Origin: Longimycelium tulufanense
GTDB lineage: Bacteria; Actinomycetota; Actinomycetes; Mycobacteriales; Pseudonocardiaceae
Length of the DNA stretch: 64,000 nt
Assembly (NCBI RefSeq): GCF_014645795.1
Contig: NZ_BMMK01000017.1
Span: 88,336-152,335, forward strand
Direction of reading: 5' to 3'
The position numbers were made by a program, and so were the translations under genes. The notes beneath the pieces were generated by a model, which saw nothing but the letters and a program-made list of their open reading frames with translations, was not told where the DNA came from and did no database searches. Below, piece after piece: positions 37,972 to 47,439 of the stretch. Each line of letters begins with the position of its first letter. Within the stretch, counting starts at the first letter, position 1.

Positions 37972-39087
37972 GTGAGCACGAGCAACCCGTTGGCCGCGTT
38001 GAGCGAGGCCGGTGTCTCCGTCTGGCTGGACGACCTGTCCCGCGAGCGGATGGAGTCGGGCAACCTGGCGAGCCTGATCCGCGACCACCACGTGGTCGGG
38101 GTGACCACCAACCCGACCATCTTCGCGGCCGCGCTGGCCAAGGGCGAGTCCTACGACGCGCAGGTGCGTGAGCTCGCCGAGCGCGGCGCCTCGGTGGACC
38201 AGACGGTGCGCGAGATCACCACCACCGACGTGCGCACCGCCTGCGACGTCTTCCGGGACCTGTGGGAGCGCACCAACGGCCTGGACGGCCGGGTGTCGAT
38301 CGAGGTGGACCCGCGGCTGGCGCACGACACCGAGGGCACCGTCGCCGAGGCGCTGGAGCTGTGGAAGACGGTGGACCGGCCGAACCTGATGGTCAAGATC
38401 CCGGCCACGGTCGAGGGCCTGCCCGCGATCACCCGGGTGCTGGCCGAGGGGGTGAGCGTCAACGTCACGCTGATCTTCTCGGTGGAGCGCTACCGGGCGG
38501 TGATGGACGCCTTCCTGGCCGGATTGGAGCAGGCCAGGACCAAGGGCCACGACCCGGCCCGGATCGCCTCGGTGGCGTCGTTCTTCGTGTCCCGGGTGGA
38601 CACCGAGGTCGACAAGCGGCTGGGCGAGCTGGGCTCGGCGGAGGCCGAGGCGCTGCGGGGCGAGGCGGCCATCGCCAACGCCCGGCTGGCCTTCGTCGCC
38701 TACGAGGAGGTCTTCGCCGGGGAGCGCTGGCAGGCGCTGGCCGACGCCGGGGCCCGGCCGCAGCGTCCGCTGTGGGCGTCCACCGGCGTGAAGGACCCGG
38801 CCTACTCCGACACCCGTTACGTGGACGAGCTGGTCACGGCGGGCGTGGTGAACACGATGCCGGAGAAGACGTTGTTCGCCGTCGCCGACCACGGCGAGGT
38901 GCGCGGCGACACCGTGCGGGGTACGGGCGAGCAGGCGAAGCAGGTCTTCGACCGGCTGGCCGCCGCGGGAGTGGATCTCGACGACGTGTTCGCGGTGCTG
39001 GAGCGCGAGGGCGTGGAGAAGTTCGACAAGTCCTGGACCGAGTTGCTGGACACCGTGACAGAGCAGCTCGAGCAGGCGAAGGACTGA
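37972..39087 (+). CDS. tal: transaldolase
   Basis: A 371-aa enzyme exchanging a dihydroxyacetone unit between sugar phosphates. The Schiff-base lysine is in [11 protein letters not shown], and [14 protein letters not shown] is the conserved N-terminal block. The GTG at 37972 has GGAGG 8 nt upstream. It lies 29 bp after tkt. Confidence 0.96.
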   Translation: MSTSNPLAALSEAGVSVWLDDLSRERMESGNLASLIRDHHVVGVTTNPTIFAAALAKGESYDAQVRELAERGASVDQTVREITTTDVRTACDVFRDLWERTNGLDGRVSIEVDPRLAHDTEGTVAEALELWKTVDRPNLMVKIPATVEGLPAITRVLAEGVSVNVTLIFSVERYRAVMDAFLAGLEQARTKGHDPARIASVASFFVSRVDTEVDKRLGELGSAEAEALRGEAAIANARLAFVAYEEVFAGERWQALADAGARPQRPLWASTGVKDPAYSDTRYVDELVTAGVVNTMPEKTLFAVADHGEVRGDTVRGTGEQAKQVFDRLAAAGVDLDDVFAVLEREGVEKFDKSWTELLDTVTEQLEQAKD

Positions 39088-39093
39088 GGCTGG

Positions 39094-40719
39094 ATGGGAG
39101 TATCCGAGTTGGACGTGGCGATCGTCCACGATGGACTTGCCTCCGACGCCGTCGCGCTCGTCGACCGCCTGGTCGACGAGCGGGTGGCCAGCCAGCTGGC
39201 GGCGCAGGACCCCACGCTGTGGGGTCCTGCCGCCCAGCCCGAGGCGTCCATCCGGCTGTCCTGGACCACGCTGCACGAGACGTCCCGGCCGCTGCTGGCC
39301 GAGGTCGAGGCGCTCGCGGCCGAGTTGCGGGCCGAGGGCATCGACCGGGTCGTGCTGGCCGGCATGGGGGGCTCCTCGCTGGCCCCGGAGGTCATCTGCG
39401 CGACCGCGGGCGTGCCGCTGGTGGTGCTGGACACCACCGACCCCGGGCAGGTGGCCGACGCGCTGGCCGGTGACCTGCGGCGCACCGTGATCGTGGTGTC
39501 GTCGAAGTCCGGGACCACCGTCGAGACCGACAGCCACCGCCGGATCTTCGAGTCTGCTTTCGCACAGGACGGAATCGATGCAGCGTCCCGGATCGTGGTG
39601 GTCACCGACCCGGGCTCCCCGCTGGCCGAGACCGCCGGCGAGGCCGGGTACCGCAAGGTGTTCCTGGCCGATCCGAACGTGGGTGGCCGCTACTCGGCGC
39701 TGACCGCGTTCGGCCTGGTGCCGGCGGGGCTGGCCGGTGCCGACATCGCCGCGTTGCTGGACGACGCGGCGGAGGCGGCGCGGGTGCTGGCCGTCGACGG
39801 CGCGGACAACCCGGCGCTACGGTTGGCCGCCGCGCTGGGGGCGGCGCACTCGGTGGGCGCGGAGAAGGTGGTGCTCGCCGACACCGGGTCCGGGATCACC
39901 GGCTTCGCCGACTGGGCGGAGCAGCTCATCGCCGAGTCGACCGGCAAGGAGGGCACCGGCCTGCTGCCGGTGGTCGTGGAGAACGCTGACGCGCCGGGCT
40001 TCGCCGACGCCGGTGAGGACGCCACCCCGGTCGCGCTGGGCCCGGCCACCGGCTCCGCGCGGATCACCACGACCGGGCCGCTGGGCGGGCTGTTCCTGCT
40101 GTGGGAGTACGCCACGGCGGTCGCCGGCCGGTTGCTGGGCATCAACCCGTTCGACCAGCCGGACGTGGAGGCGGCGAAGAAGGCCGCGCGGGCGCTGCTG
40201 GACAACCCGTCGCCGACCGGGCCGACGACGGCACCGAACGTGGTGGACGGGCCGGTGGAGGTCTACGCCTCGGGTAACTGGATGAGCGCGGGTGTGGCGT
40301 CGGTGGCCGACGCGTTGCGGGCGTTCCTGGCCGCGGCCCCGGAGCACGGTTACCTGGCGGTGCAGGCGTACCTGGACCGGATCGACGACGCCTCGACGTC
40401 GCTGCTGCGGGCCGAGCTGGCCCGCCGTTCCGGGTTGCAGACCACCTTCGGGTGGGGTCCACGGTTCCTGCACTCGACCGGGCAGTACCACAAGGGCGGC
40501 CATCAGAACGGGATGTTCCTGCAGGTCACCGGGGCTGTGGTGGAGGACCTGGACGTGCCTGGCCGGCCGTACACGCTCGGTGAGCTGCAGCGGGCGCAGG
40601 CGCTGGGTGACGGCCAGGTGCTGGCCGAGCGGAAGCGCCCGGTGTTGCGGCTGCACCTGCTGGACCGGCTGGCGGGACTGGCCCACGTGGTCAAGGCGGT
40701 CCAGGAGGTCCGCGGGTGA
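39094..40719 (+). CDS. pgi: glucose-6-phosphate isomerase
   Basis: A 541-aa isomerase linking glycolysis and the pentose phosphate route. It has the sugar-phosphate SIS motifs GGSSLAPEV and SSKSGTTVET and a C-terminal block HSTGQYHKGGHQNGMF. It lies 6 bp after tal and overlaps zwf by 4 bp. The mycobacterial operon lacks pgi at this place, so this is an addition seen in some actinomycetes. Confidence 0.92.
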   Translation: MGVSELDVAIVHDGLASDAVALVDRLVDERVASQLAAQDPTLWGPAAQPEASIRLSWTTLHETSRPLLAEVEALAAELRAEGIDRVVLAGMGGSSLAPEVICATAGVPLVVLDTTDPGQVADALAGDLRRTVIVVSSKSGTTVETDSHRRIFESAFAQDGIDAASRIVVVTDPGSPLAETAGEAGYRKVFLADPNVGGRYSALTAFGLVPAGLAGADIAALLDDAAEAARVLAVDGADNPALRLAAALGAAHSVGAEKVVLADTGSGITGFADWAEQLIAESTGKEGTGLLPVVVENADAPGFADAGEDATPVALGPATGSARITTTGPLGGLFLLWEYATAVAGRLLGINPFDQPDVEAAKKAARALLDNPSPTGPTTAPNVVDGPVEVYASGNWMSAGVASVADALRAFLAAAPEHGYLAVQAYLDRIDDASTSLLRAELARRSGLQTTFGWGPRFLHSTGQYHKGGHQNGMFLQVTGAVVEDLDVPGRPYTLGELQRAQALGDGQVLAERKRPVLRLHLLDRLAGLAHVVKAVQEVRG

Positions 40720-42248
40720 AGGCGAGAACATGGCGTAACCCGCTGCGCGACGAGCGGGACAAGCGGCTGCCCCGGATCGCCGGGCCGTGCGGGCTGGTGA
40801 TCTTCGGGGTGACCGGTGACCTGTCCCGCAAGAAGCTGATGCCGGCCATCTACGACCTGGCCAACCGGGGGCTGCTGCCGCCGGGCTTCGGCCTGGTGGG
40901 CTACGCCCGCCGGGACTGGGCCGACCAGGACTTCGGCCGCGTGGTGTACGAGGCGGTGCGCCAGTACGCCCGTACTCCGTTCCGGCAGGCGGTGTGGGAC
41001 CGGCTGGCCGAGGGCTTCCGGTTCGTGCCCGGCACCTTCGACGACCCGGCGGCGTTCGACTCGCTGGCTGCCACCGTCAAGGAGCTGGACCATGACCGGG
41101 GCACCGGTGGGAACCACGCGTTCTACCTGTCGATCCCGCCGTCGTTCTTCCCGGTGGTGTCCGAGCAGCTGGCCCGTTCCGGGCTGACCGAGCCCGGGCC
41201 GGACCAGTGGCGCCGGGTGGTCATCGAGAAGCCGTTCGGGCACGACCTGGCCAGCGCGCGCGAGCTGAACCGCATCGTCAACGAGGTCTTCCCCGAGGAG
41301 TCGGTGTTCCGCATCGACCACTACCTCGGGAAGGAGACGGTGCAGAACATCCTGGCGCTGCGCTTCGCCAACCAGCTGTTCGAGCCGTTGTGGAACTCGC
41401 ACTACGTCGACCACGTGCAGATCACGATGGCCGAGGACATCGGCATCGGTGGCCGGGCGGGCTACTACGACGGGATCGGTGCGGCACGCGACGTCATCCA
41501 GAACCACCTGCTGCAGCTGCTGGCGTTGATGGCCATGGAGGAGCCGACCTCCTTCCACCCGCGGGCGCTGCGGACCGAGAAGGTCAAGGTGCTGTCGGCG
41601 ACCAAGCCGGTGGGGCCGTTCGAGGAGACCACGGCCCGCGGCCAGTACGTCGGTGGGTGGCAGGGCGGCCAGAAGGTGCGCGGCTACCTGGAGGAGGACG
41701 GCATCGCGCCGGGCTCGACCACCGAGACGTACGCGGCGATCACCTGCGCGGTGAACACGCGGCGATGGGCCGGGGTGCCGTTCTACCTGCGCACCGGCAA
41801 GCGGCTGGGCCGCCGGGTGACCGAGATCGCCGTGGTGTTCAAGCGGGCCCCGCACCTGCCGTTCGACGCCACGATGACCGAGGAGCTGGGGCAGAACGCG
41901 CTGGTGATCCGGGTGCAGCCGGACGAGGGCGTGACCATGCGGTTCGGGTCGAAGGTGCCGGGCGCGGCGATGGAGGTCCGCGACGTCACGATGGACTTCG
42001 GCTACGGGCACGCGTTCACCGAGAGCTCGCCGGAGGCGTACGAGCGGCTGCTGTTGGACGTGTTGCTGGGCGAGCCGTCGTTGTTCCCGGTGAACGAGGA
42101 GGTCGAGCTGTCCTGGGAGATCCTGGATCCCGTGCTGCGGTATTGGGAGGCCAAGGGCAGGCCGGAGCCGTACACGGCGGGTTCGTGGGGTCCGGACTCG
42201 GCGCACGCGATGTTGGACAGGACCGGTCGGCACTGGAGGCGCCCGTGA
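40716..42248 (+). CDS. zwf: glucose-6-phosphate 1-dehydrogenase
   Basis: A 510-aa enzyme, first step of the oxidative pentose phosphate pathway, producing NADPH. The nucleotide motif is FGVTGDLSRKK and the active site RIDHYLGKE. It starts with a GTGA overlap with pgi and ends with another GTGA at 42245-42248, where a 30-codon frame begins before opcA. Confidence 0.96.
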   Translation: MKARTWRNPLRDERDKRLPRIAGPCGLVIFGVTGDLSRKKLMPAIYDLANRGLLPPGFGLVGYARRDWADQDFGRVVYEAVRQYARTPFRQAVWDRLAEGFRFVPGTFDDPAAFDSLAATVKELDHDRGTGGNHAFYLSIPPSFFPVVSEQLARSGLTEPGPDQWRRVVIEKPFGHDLASARELNRIVNEVFPEESVFRIDHYLGKETVQNILALRFANQLFEPLWNSHYVDHVQITMAEDIGIGGRAGYYDGIGAARDVIQNHLLQLLALMAMEEPTSFHPRALRTEKVKVLSATKPVGPFEETTARGQYVGGWQGGQKVRGYLEEDGIAPGSTTETYAAITCAVNTRRWAGVPFYLRTGKRLGRRVTEIAVVFKRAPHLPFDATMTEELGQNALVIRVQPDEGVTMRFGSKVPGAAMEVRDVTMDFGYGHAFTESSPEAYERLLLDVLLGEPSLFPVNEEVELSWEILDPVLRYWEAKGRPEPYTAGSWGPDSAHAMLDRTGRHWRRP

Positions 42249-42337
42249 GCGACTACTGGCTTGTCGCTGGAGGTGCTGGAGCTTGCGGGGGCCGACCGGC
42301 CGCGGGTGTCCCGCATCGACACAGGAGGCGCCCGTGA
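42245..42337 (+). CDS. possible 30-codon coupling ORF between zwf and opcA
   Basis: A GTG-initiated frame that overlaps the zwf stop (GTGA, 42245-42248) and whose TGA overlaps the opcA start (GTGA, 42334-42337). The 14-mer GGAGGCGCCCGTGA occurs at both junctions (42235-42248 and 42324-42337), so each has the same ribosome site and start. It encodes a Gly/Ala/Arg-rich peptide with no known motif. It may exist only to pass ribosomes on to opcA. Confidence 0.4.
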   Translation: MSDYWLVAGGAGACGGRPAAGVPHRHRRRP

Positions 42338-43539
42338 TCATCGACCTGCCTTCGACCACGACATCGCAGGTCAACAAGAAGCTCGTCGAACTGCGTGACC
42401 AGGGGGGCGCGGTCGCCCTGGGCCGGGTGCTCACCCTGGTGATCGTCACCGATGACGGGGTGCAGACCGAGGAGGCGGTGGACGCGGCGAACCAGGCCAG
42501 CCGCGAGCACCCGTGCCGGGTGATCGTGGTGGCGCGCGGCTCGCGCAAGGCCGCGGCGCGGCTGGACGCACAGATCCGGGTCGGCGGGGACGCCGGGGCC
42601 AGCGAGGTCGTCGTGCTCCGGCTCTACGGCCCGCTGGCCGACGAGGGTGCGAGTTGTGTGGTGCCGTTGCTGCTGCCGGATGCCCCGGTGGTGGCGTGGT
42701 GGCCGGGCAAGGCACCGGAGGTGCCGGCACGGGACCCGATCGGTCGGCTCGCGACGCGACGGATCACCGACGCTGCGGCGGAGAAGAGCCCGATCAAGGC
42801 GTTGGAGACGCGCCGCGCCTCCTACGCCGAGGGCGACACCGACCTCGCGTGGACCCGGTTGACCACCTGGCGGGCGTTGCTGGCCTCCGCGCTGGACCTG
42901 CCGCCGCACGAGAAGATCACCGCGGCGACGGTCACCGGCGGCTCCGACTCCCCCTCCACCGACCTGCTGGCCGGCTGGCTGGCCGCGTACCTGCGGATCC
43001 CGGTGCGGCGGATGCGGCGGCCGGCCGGGGAGGGCATGCATTCGGTGGTGCTGGAACGTGCTTCCGGCCATGTCGAGCTGGTACGGCCCGATGGCAGCGT
43101 GGGTACGCTGACCCAGCCGGGGCAGCCGGAGCGTCGGGTGGCGTTGCAGCGCCGGGAGAACCAGGACTGCCTGGTGGAGGAGCTGCGCCGGCTGGACCCG
43201 GACGAGATCTACGAGGCCACGCTCAAGGGCCTGGCGAAGGTGGACCACTCGCGGACCACGGTGCGGGCGACCAGCCCGGCCCGACGTTCCCGTGCCAAGG
43301 CGGGCAAGAGCGCCGGGGCGGGTGCGCGGAAGTCGGCTGCTGCGTCGCGTGAATCGGCGAAGGCCGGTACCAAGGTCACCGCGAAGGTGGCGGGTACGAA
43401 GCCGGCGGCGAAGGGCACCACGGCGGCCCCCGAGGCGGCCGGGGCGCAGCCGTCCGCCAAGACCTCGGCGGCGGGCAGGTCGGCGCCGAGGTCGGCCAAG
43501 CGGGCGGGCACGAAGACGAGCGGCAGGGCGGAGAAGTGA
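42334..43539 (+). CDS. opcA: OpcA, activator of glucose-6-phosphate dehydrogenase, with basic tail
   Basis: A 401-aa OpcA family protein, needed for full Zwf activity in actinobacteria and cyanobacteria. The conserved core ends near residue 310 (LKGLAKVDHSRTTV). A tail of about 90 residues (312-401) follows, built almost only of Ala, Lys, Ser, Gly, Thr and Arg in histone H1-like AAKx repeats. The GTG at 42334 has AGGAGG 6 nt upstream. It overlaps pgl by 4 bp. Confidence 0.92.
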   Translation: MIIDLPSTTTSQVNKKLVELRDQGGAVALGRVLTLVIVTDDGVQTEEAVDAANQASREHPCRVIVVARGSRKAAARLDAQIRVGGDAGASEVVVLRLYGPLADEGASCVVPLLLPDAPVVAWWPGKAPEVPARDPIGRLATRRITDAAAEKSPIKALETRRASYAEGDTDLAWTRLTTWRALLASALDLPPHEKITAATVTGGSDSPSTDLLAGWLAAYLRIPVRRMRRPAGEGMHSVVLERASGHVELVRPDGSVGTLTQPGQPERRVALQRRENQDCLVEELRRLDPDEIYEATLKGLAKVDHSRTTVRATSPARRSRAKAGKSAGAGARKSAAASRESAKAGTKVTAKVAGTKPAAKGTTAAPEAAGAQPSAKTSAAGRSAPRSAKRAGTKTSGRAEK

Positions 43540-44315
43540 GGCAACCCCAGGTCGTGGTGCATGGCACCGCGGAGCTGTTGGCTGCCGCCGTGGCGGCGCG
43601 GTTGGTGACCCGGTTGGTCGATGCGCAGGCCGCGCGGGGTTCCGCGTCGCTGGTGCTCACCGGTGGTCGCACGGGTATCGCGGTGTTGGAGGAGCTGCGG
43701 GAGGCCCCGGCGCGGGACGCGGTCGACTGGTCGCGTGTCGACCTGTACTGGGGTGACGAGCGATTCCTGGCGGCGGGGCACCCGGAGCGGAACGAGACCC
43801 AGGCGCGGGAGGCGTTGCTGGACCATGTGCCGGTGGATCCGGCGCGGGTGCACGTGATGGCGCCGTCGGACGGCGAGTTCGGGGACGACCCGGACGCGGC
43901 CGCGGCCGCCTACGCCGAGGTGTTGAAGGCCGGGGCGCAGCCGGAGGACCACGCGCCGGTTCCGGCGTTCGACGTCTGCCTGCTGGGTGTGGGCGAGGAG
44001 GGGCACACCGCGTCGGTGTTCCCCTCCTCTCCGGCGGTGTACGAGACCGAGCGGTCGGTGGTGGCGGTGCGGAACTGCCCGAAGCCGCCGCCGACCCGGG
44101 TTTCGTTGACGTTGCCGGCGATTCGGTCCGCGACCGAGGTGTGGCTGTTGACCACGGGGACGGGCAAGGCGGCGGCGGTCGCCATGGCGCTCAGCGGGGC
44201 CGGTGAGGTGCAGCTGCCGGCGGCGGGTGCCCGCGGGCGCCGCCGCACGCTGTGGCTGCTGGACCGCGCGGCGGCGGCCAAGGTGCCCGGCGTGTTCGTT
44301 CCCCCGCTGGCCTGA
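43536..44315 (+). CDS. pgl: 6-phosphogluconolactonase
   Basis: A 259-aa enzyme hydrolysing the lactone made by Zwf. It has LVLTGGRTGIAVLEEL, VDLYWGDERFL and CLLGVGEEGHTASVFP, all typical of the DevB/Pgl family. It starts in a GTGA overlap with opcA and ends the operon. The secG-tpi-pgk-gap genes that often follow in actinobacteria are absent from the window. Confidence 0.95.
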   Translation: MRQPQVVVHGTAELLAAAVAARLVTRLVDAQAARGSASLVLTGGRTGIAVLEELREAPARDAVDWSRVDLYWGDERFLAAGHPERNETQAREALLDHVPVDPARVHVMAPSDGEFGDDPDAAAAAYAEVLKAGAQPEDHAPVPAFDVCLLGVGEEGHTASVFPSSPAVYETERSVVAVRNCPKPPPTRVSLTLPAIRSATEVWLLTTGTGKAAAVAMALSGAGEVQLPAAGARGRRRTLWLLDRAAAAKVPGVFVPPLA

Positions 44316-44545
44316 GCCTCGTCCCCTCCCTGGACAGTCCCCCGCCCTCCCGGGGGCTGACGCCCCGCGTCCAGGCTAGTCGCGTGTTTGGCCAACTCAA
44401 AACACGTGTCCACAGCGAGAACCGGCTGTCCACAGGGGACAAATATTCACTTGACACGGGGTGACGGCAGTGGGCGGCCGGCCACCCCCGGCCGGAAGTC
44501 ACCGCGGGCGCGGTAGAGACACCGCGGAAACGTCTGCGGCGCGCG
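44316..44545. other. convergent intergenic region with repeats and two DnaA-box-like sites
   Basis: Between pgl (plus) and the MFS gene (minus). It holds an inverted repeat (CGTGTTT 44383-44389, AAACACG 44400-44406), two copies of TGTCCACAG (from 44407 and 44427) that differ by one base from the TTGTCCACA DnaA box, and a TTGACA near 44453. A short CCCCCG/CGGGGG hairpin lies near 44340. No gene was found. Confidence 0.4.
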
Positions 44546-46087
44546 TTACGCCTGCCCCCTCGACGCCGTGCCCGCTGGCTCGGTCTCCTGCCGACCCGGC
44601 TTCCGCTGTCGGAGCGCGACCGACGTGAACATCGCGAGAAGCGCGACGGTCACACAGGCCACGACCGCGGTCAGCCGGAAACCGTAGGTGTACGCGGATC
44701 GTGCGGCGTCGGCGATCAGGTCGCCGGCCTCGCCCCCGACCCGCCGGGCGGCCGTCACGCCTTCCCCGATCGAGTTTCCCGCCTCGGACGGCGTGACCGC
44801 CTCGAGCTTGTCCGGCAGCACGAAGCTGTGCGTGTAGAGCGCTGCCATCAGGCTGCCGAGCAACGCGATACCGAGCCCGGCACCGACTTCGTAGGAGACC
44901 GACTCGATGGAGGCGGCGGCTCCGGCTCGGTGCTGCGGGGCACCGGTCATGATGGCGTCCGACGCCACCGTCTGCACGGCGCCGTGCCCGGCACCGATCA
45001 ACACCAGACACACCATGATCACGCCGGAAGCGTGCTGGGTGGAGAATGCCGCCGTCCCCGCGTACCCCACCGCTGCCATCACAAGCCCGGCCGAGACAAC
45101 CCCGCGCAGGCCGAGGCGGGACACCAAAAAACCACCCAGCGGGCCACCGACGAACGCCGCGATCGGCATGGGGAGAAGGAAGAACCCTGCTTCCCACGGG
45201 GACAGCCCGAGCACGAACTGCAGCTCCTGGGCGAGCAGCAGTTCGAATCCGACCATCACCAGCACCGGCACCACCGAGGCCAGGACACCGATGCGAAAGC
45301 GTCGTTCGGCGAACAATGTCAGGTCGAGCATGGGGTGCCTGGCGCGTAGCTGGCGCCGGACGAACAGGACGAGCACCGTCGCGCCGACCAACCCGGGGAC
45401 CAGGAACTCGGTGGCTGAGCTCCCACTGTGGGCGAGAGCTTTGACCGCGTAGACGACGCCGACCACGCCGACGATCCCGAGCACCGGTGACAGCGGCTCC
45501 CACGGTTCCTTGTGCTCCGCTGCACGGTTGGCCAGCAACACCGTGACCAGCACCAGCGCGAGTCCCACAATCGGGACGTTGATGAGGAACACCGAGCCCC
45601 ACCAGAAGTGCTCGAGCAGGGCACCGCCGGCCACCGGTCCCACGGCGGCGCCACCGGAGGCAACCGCACTCCAGACGCCGATGGCGACCGCGCGCTCCCG
45701 GTCGTCATGGAACACCTGGCGGATGATGGCCAGCGTGGCCGGGATGATCATCGACGCTCCGGTCGCCAGCGCGGCGCGACCGGCGATCAGTAACGGTGGT
45801 GTCGGTGAGAAGGCGGAGACGGCGGACGCAACCCCGAACACGGCCAATCCGAGAAGCAGCAGCCGCTTGTGCCCCATACGGTCGCCGAGCGGTCCGGTGA
45901 CGAGCACCAGACCCACCATCATCAGCGGGTAGATGTCGGCGATCCACAGCACTTCGCGGGCGGTCGCGCCGAGGGTGTCGGTGAGCGAGGGCACCGCGAT
46001 GTTGAGGATGGTCGCGTCCGCCGCCACCGGTAGATAGCACCCGGCCACGACGGCGAGGACGAACCAGCGATTCTGCTTGTCGGTCAA
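44546..46087 (-). CDS. MFS drug/metabolite exporter, EmrB/QacA (DHA2) type
   Basis: A 513-aa membrane transporter, probably 14 helices, with the motif A-like loop GPLGDRMGHKRLLL and motif C region AVGPVAGGALLEH. It probably exports the product of this operon or confers self-resistance. The start is a TTG overlapping the ATP-grasp stop (TTGA, 46084-46087). It is the last gene of the six-gene operon. Confidence 0.9.
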   Translation of the reverse strand: MTDKQNRWFVLAVVAGCYLPVAADATILNIAVPSLTDTLGATAREVLWIADIYPLMMVGLVLVTGPLGDRMGHKRLLLLGLAVFGVASAVSAFSPTPPLLIAGRAALATGASMIIPATLAIIRQVFHDDRERAVAIGVWSAVASGGAAVGPVAGGALLEHFWWGSVFLINVPIVGLALVLVTVLLANRAAEHKEPWEPLSPVLGIVGVVGVVYAVKALAHSGSSATEFLVPGLVGATVLVLFVRRQLRARHPMLDLTLFAERRFRIGVLASVVPVLVMVGFELLLAQELQFVLGLSPWEAGFFLLPMPIAAFVGGPLGGFLVSRLGLRGVVSAGLVMAAVGYAGTAAFSTQHASGVIMVCLVLIGAGHGAVQTVASDAIMTGAPQHRAGAAASIESVSYEVGAGLGIALLGSLMAALYTHSFVLPDKLEAVTPSEAGNSIGEGVTAARRVGGEAGDLIADAARSAYTYGFRLTAVVACVTVALLAMFTSVALRQRKPGRQETEPAGTASRGQA

Positions 46088-47439
46088 GGTGATTCCGCTC
46101 GCGTGTCGTGTCCAGCGTGCTGGATCCGACCTCGTACCTGCTCGACCAGCGCGTGGAACCCGTCCATCGACGGTGCGAAGATCATGCAGCTCAGTCTTCC
46201 TGCCTCCAGTCCGGTCAGCTCGCAGGGAACGACGCCGGTGGGCGCCGACCCCGGTGCGCGCACCAGGGGGCCGAGGAGATCCAGGACCGCTTCCAGGGAT
46301 ATGCCGGCTTCGAGCCCGTAGAAGTCGAAGTTTCCCACCGCGGTATGTTCTGCGTAGTTTGCCCCGAAAAAGCCCGATCCGAAGTCGTGGACGTGGGTGG
46401 AGCCGGTGCGCCGGGGGTTGAGGTCGAGCAGGAAGACCTCCCCGCTCTCCCGGGCGACCGCGTCGATCCCGAAGTGTCCGCGGTATCCCCGACGCTGGAG
46501 CTCACGGGCGATGACGAGGCTGCCGGACACCAGGTTCTCGTACCACTTCTCCGTCACCAGCGACGGTCCCGTCGCGTTTCCGCGGAGCCGGGTGGGACCG
46601 TCGAACAACATCTCGCACACGTGGGTCAGGACCGGTTCCGCTGCCGGCTCCTCCGGAACGATGTACTCCACCGACGGGAAGACGACATCGTCCCCGTCGA
46701 CGTACTCCTCCACCACGATGGGGTCGTCACCGTAGAAGGTGCCTTCTGTCAGGGACCGGCGGATGTGTTCCGGATCGTCCCCTGGCCGGAAGATGAGCAG
46801 GCCGACACTCGCCTCGCCTCGGTCGGCCTTGGCGATGCAGGGCCGTCCCTCGGCAAGAAACTCGGTGACGGCGACGGTGGCTTCGGCCCGACTGTGGCAT
46901 GTCCGACCGTCGGCGACACGGCAGGTGGATCCGGCCAGGCCGAGCTCGACCACGAGCGACCGCAGGCCATGCTTGGTGTCGAGGATGTCCCGGAGTGTCT
47001 GGCTCGGGCAGCTTTCTGGGAGCTCGACGGTGACACCGCGCAGCCGCAACGTCTCGACGAACGTCCAGAGGTCGGCCGTGGTCGTGTGCGGTAAGAGCCG
47101 GACGCGCCCCGTCGGGCCGGCGTAGTCGACCAGGCCGGCCATCACCTGCTCGTCACGGACGATGTCGGTGAACAGGGATCCGGAGAGGGAACGCGGGCTG
47201 AGGTTGCCTACCCCGGACAGCCCGAGGAAACCCGTCTGCCAGTCGAGGTTTCCGATCGGTCGGGCGGTGACGATGAGCTTCCGGGTGGGTTGCCAGAAGA
47301 CAGCCTGATCCTGCTGGGAGAACGATTCGGCCAGGATTGCGCTGGCCTGGCGCGCGTCGGATGCGCGTCCGGCGACCTCACCGAGGGTGTCGACCGCGTT
47401 GCAGACGCAGACGGTGGGAACCGGATCCGTGCCTGTCAC
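46084..47439 (-). CDS. ATP-grasp ligase with preATP-grasp domain
   Basis: A 451-aa enzyme. The C-terminal half is an ATP-grasp fold with IVVEEYVDGDDVVFPSVEY and the metal-binding block EVFLLDLNPRRTGSTH. The N-terminal half resembles preATP-grasp domains of peptide ligases of the PGM1/PylC-like group. It likely joins a carboxylate to an amine. The GTG start overlaps the stop of the creatininase-family gene (GTGA, 47436-47439). The substrates are unknown. Confidence 0.82.
   Translation of the reverse strand: MTGTDPVPTVCVCNAVDTLGEVAGRASDARQASAILAESFSQQDQAVFWQPTRKLIVTARPIGNLDWQTGFLGLSGVGNLSPRSLSGSLFTDIVRDEQVMAGLVDYAGPTGRVRLLPHTTTADLWTFVETLRLRGVTVELPESCPSQTLRDILDTKHGLRSLVVELGLAGSTCRVADGRTCHSRAEATVAVTEFLAEGRPCIAKADRGEASVGLLIFRPGDDPEHIRRSLTEGTFYGDDPIVVEEYVDGDDVVFPSVEYIVPEEPAAEPVLTHVCEMLFDGPTRLRGNATGPSLVTEKWYENLVSGSLVIARELQRRGYRGHFGIDAVARESGEVFLLDLNPRRTGSTHVHDFGSGFFGANYAEHTAVGNFDFYGLEAGISLEAVLDLLGPLVRAPGSAPTGVVPCELTGLEAGRLSCMIFAPSMDGFHALVEQVRGRIQHAGHDTRAESP

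Noticed and set aside
40503..42548. 681-codon minus-strand open frame
   Set aside because: Antisense to pgi and zwf, which have clear family motifs on the plus strand.
44400..44440. Possible replication origin because of DnaA-box-like sites
   Set aside because: Only two imperfect boxes and no dnaA, dnaN or gyrase genes nearby.
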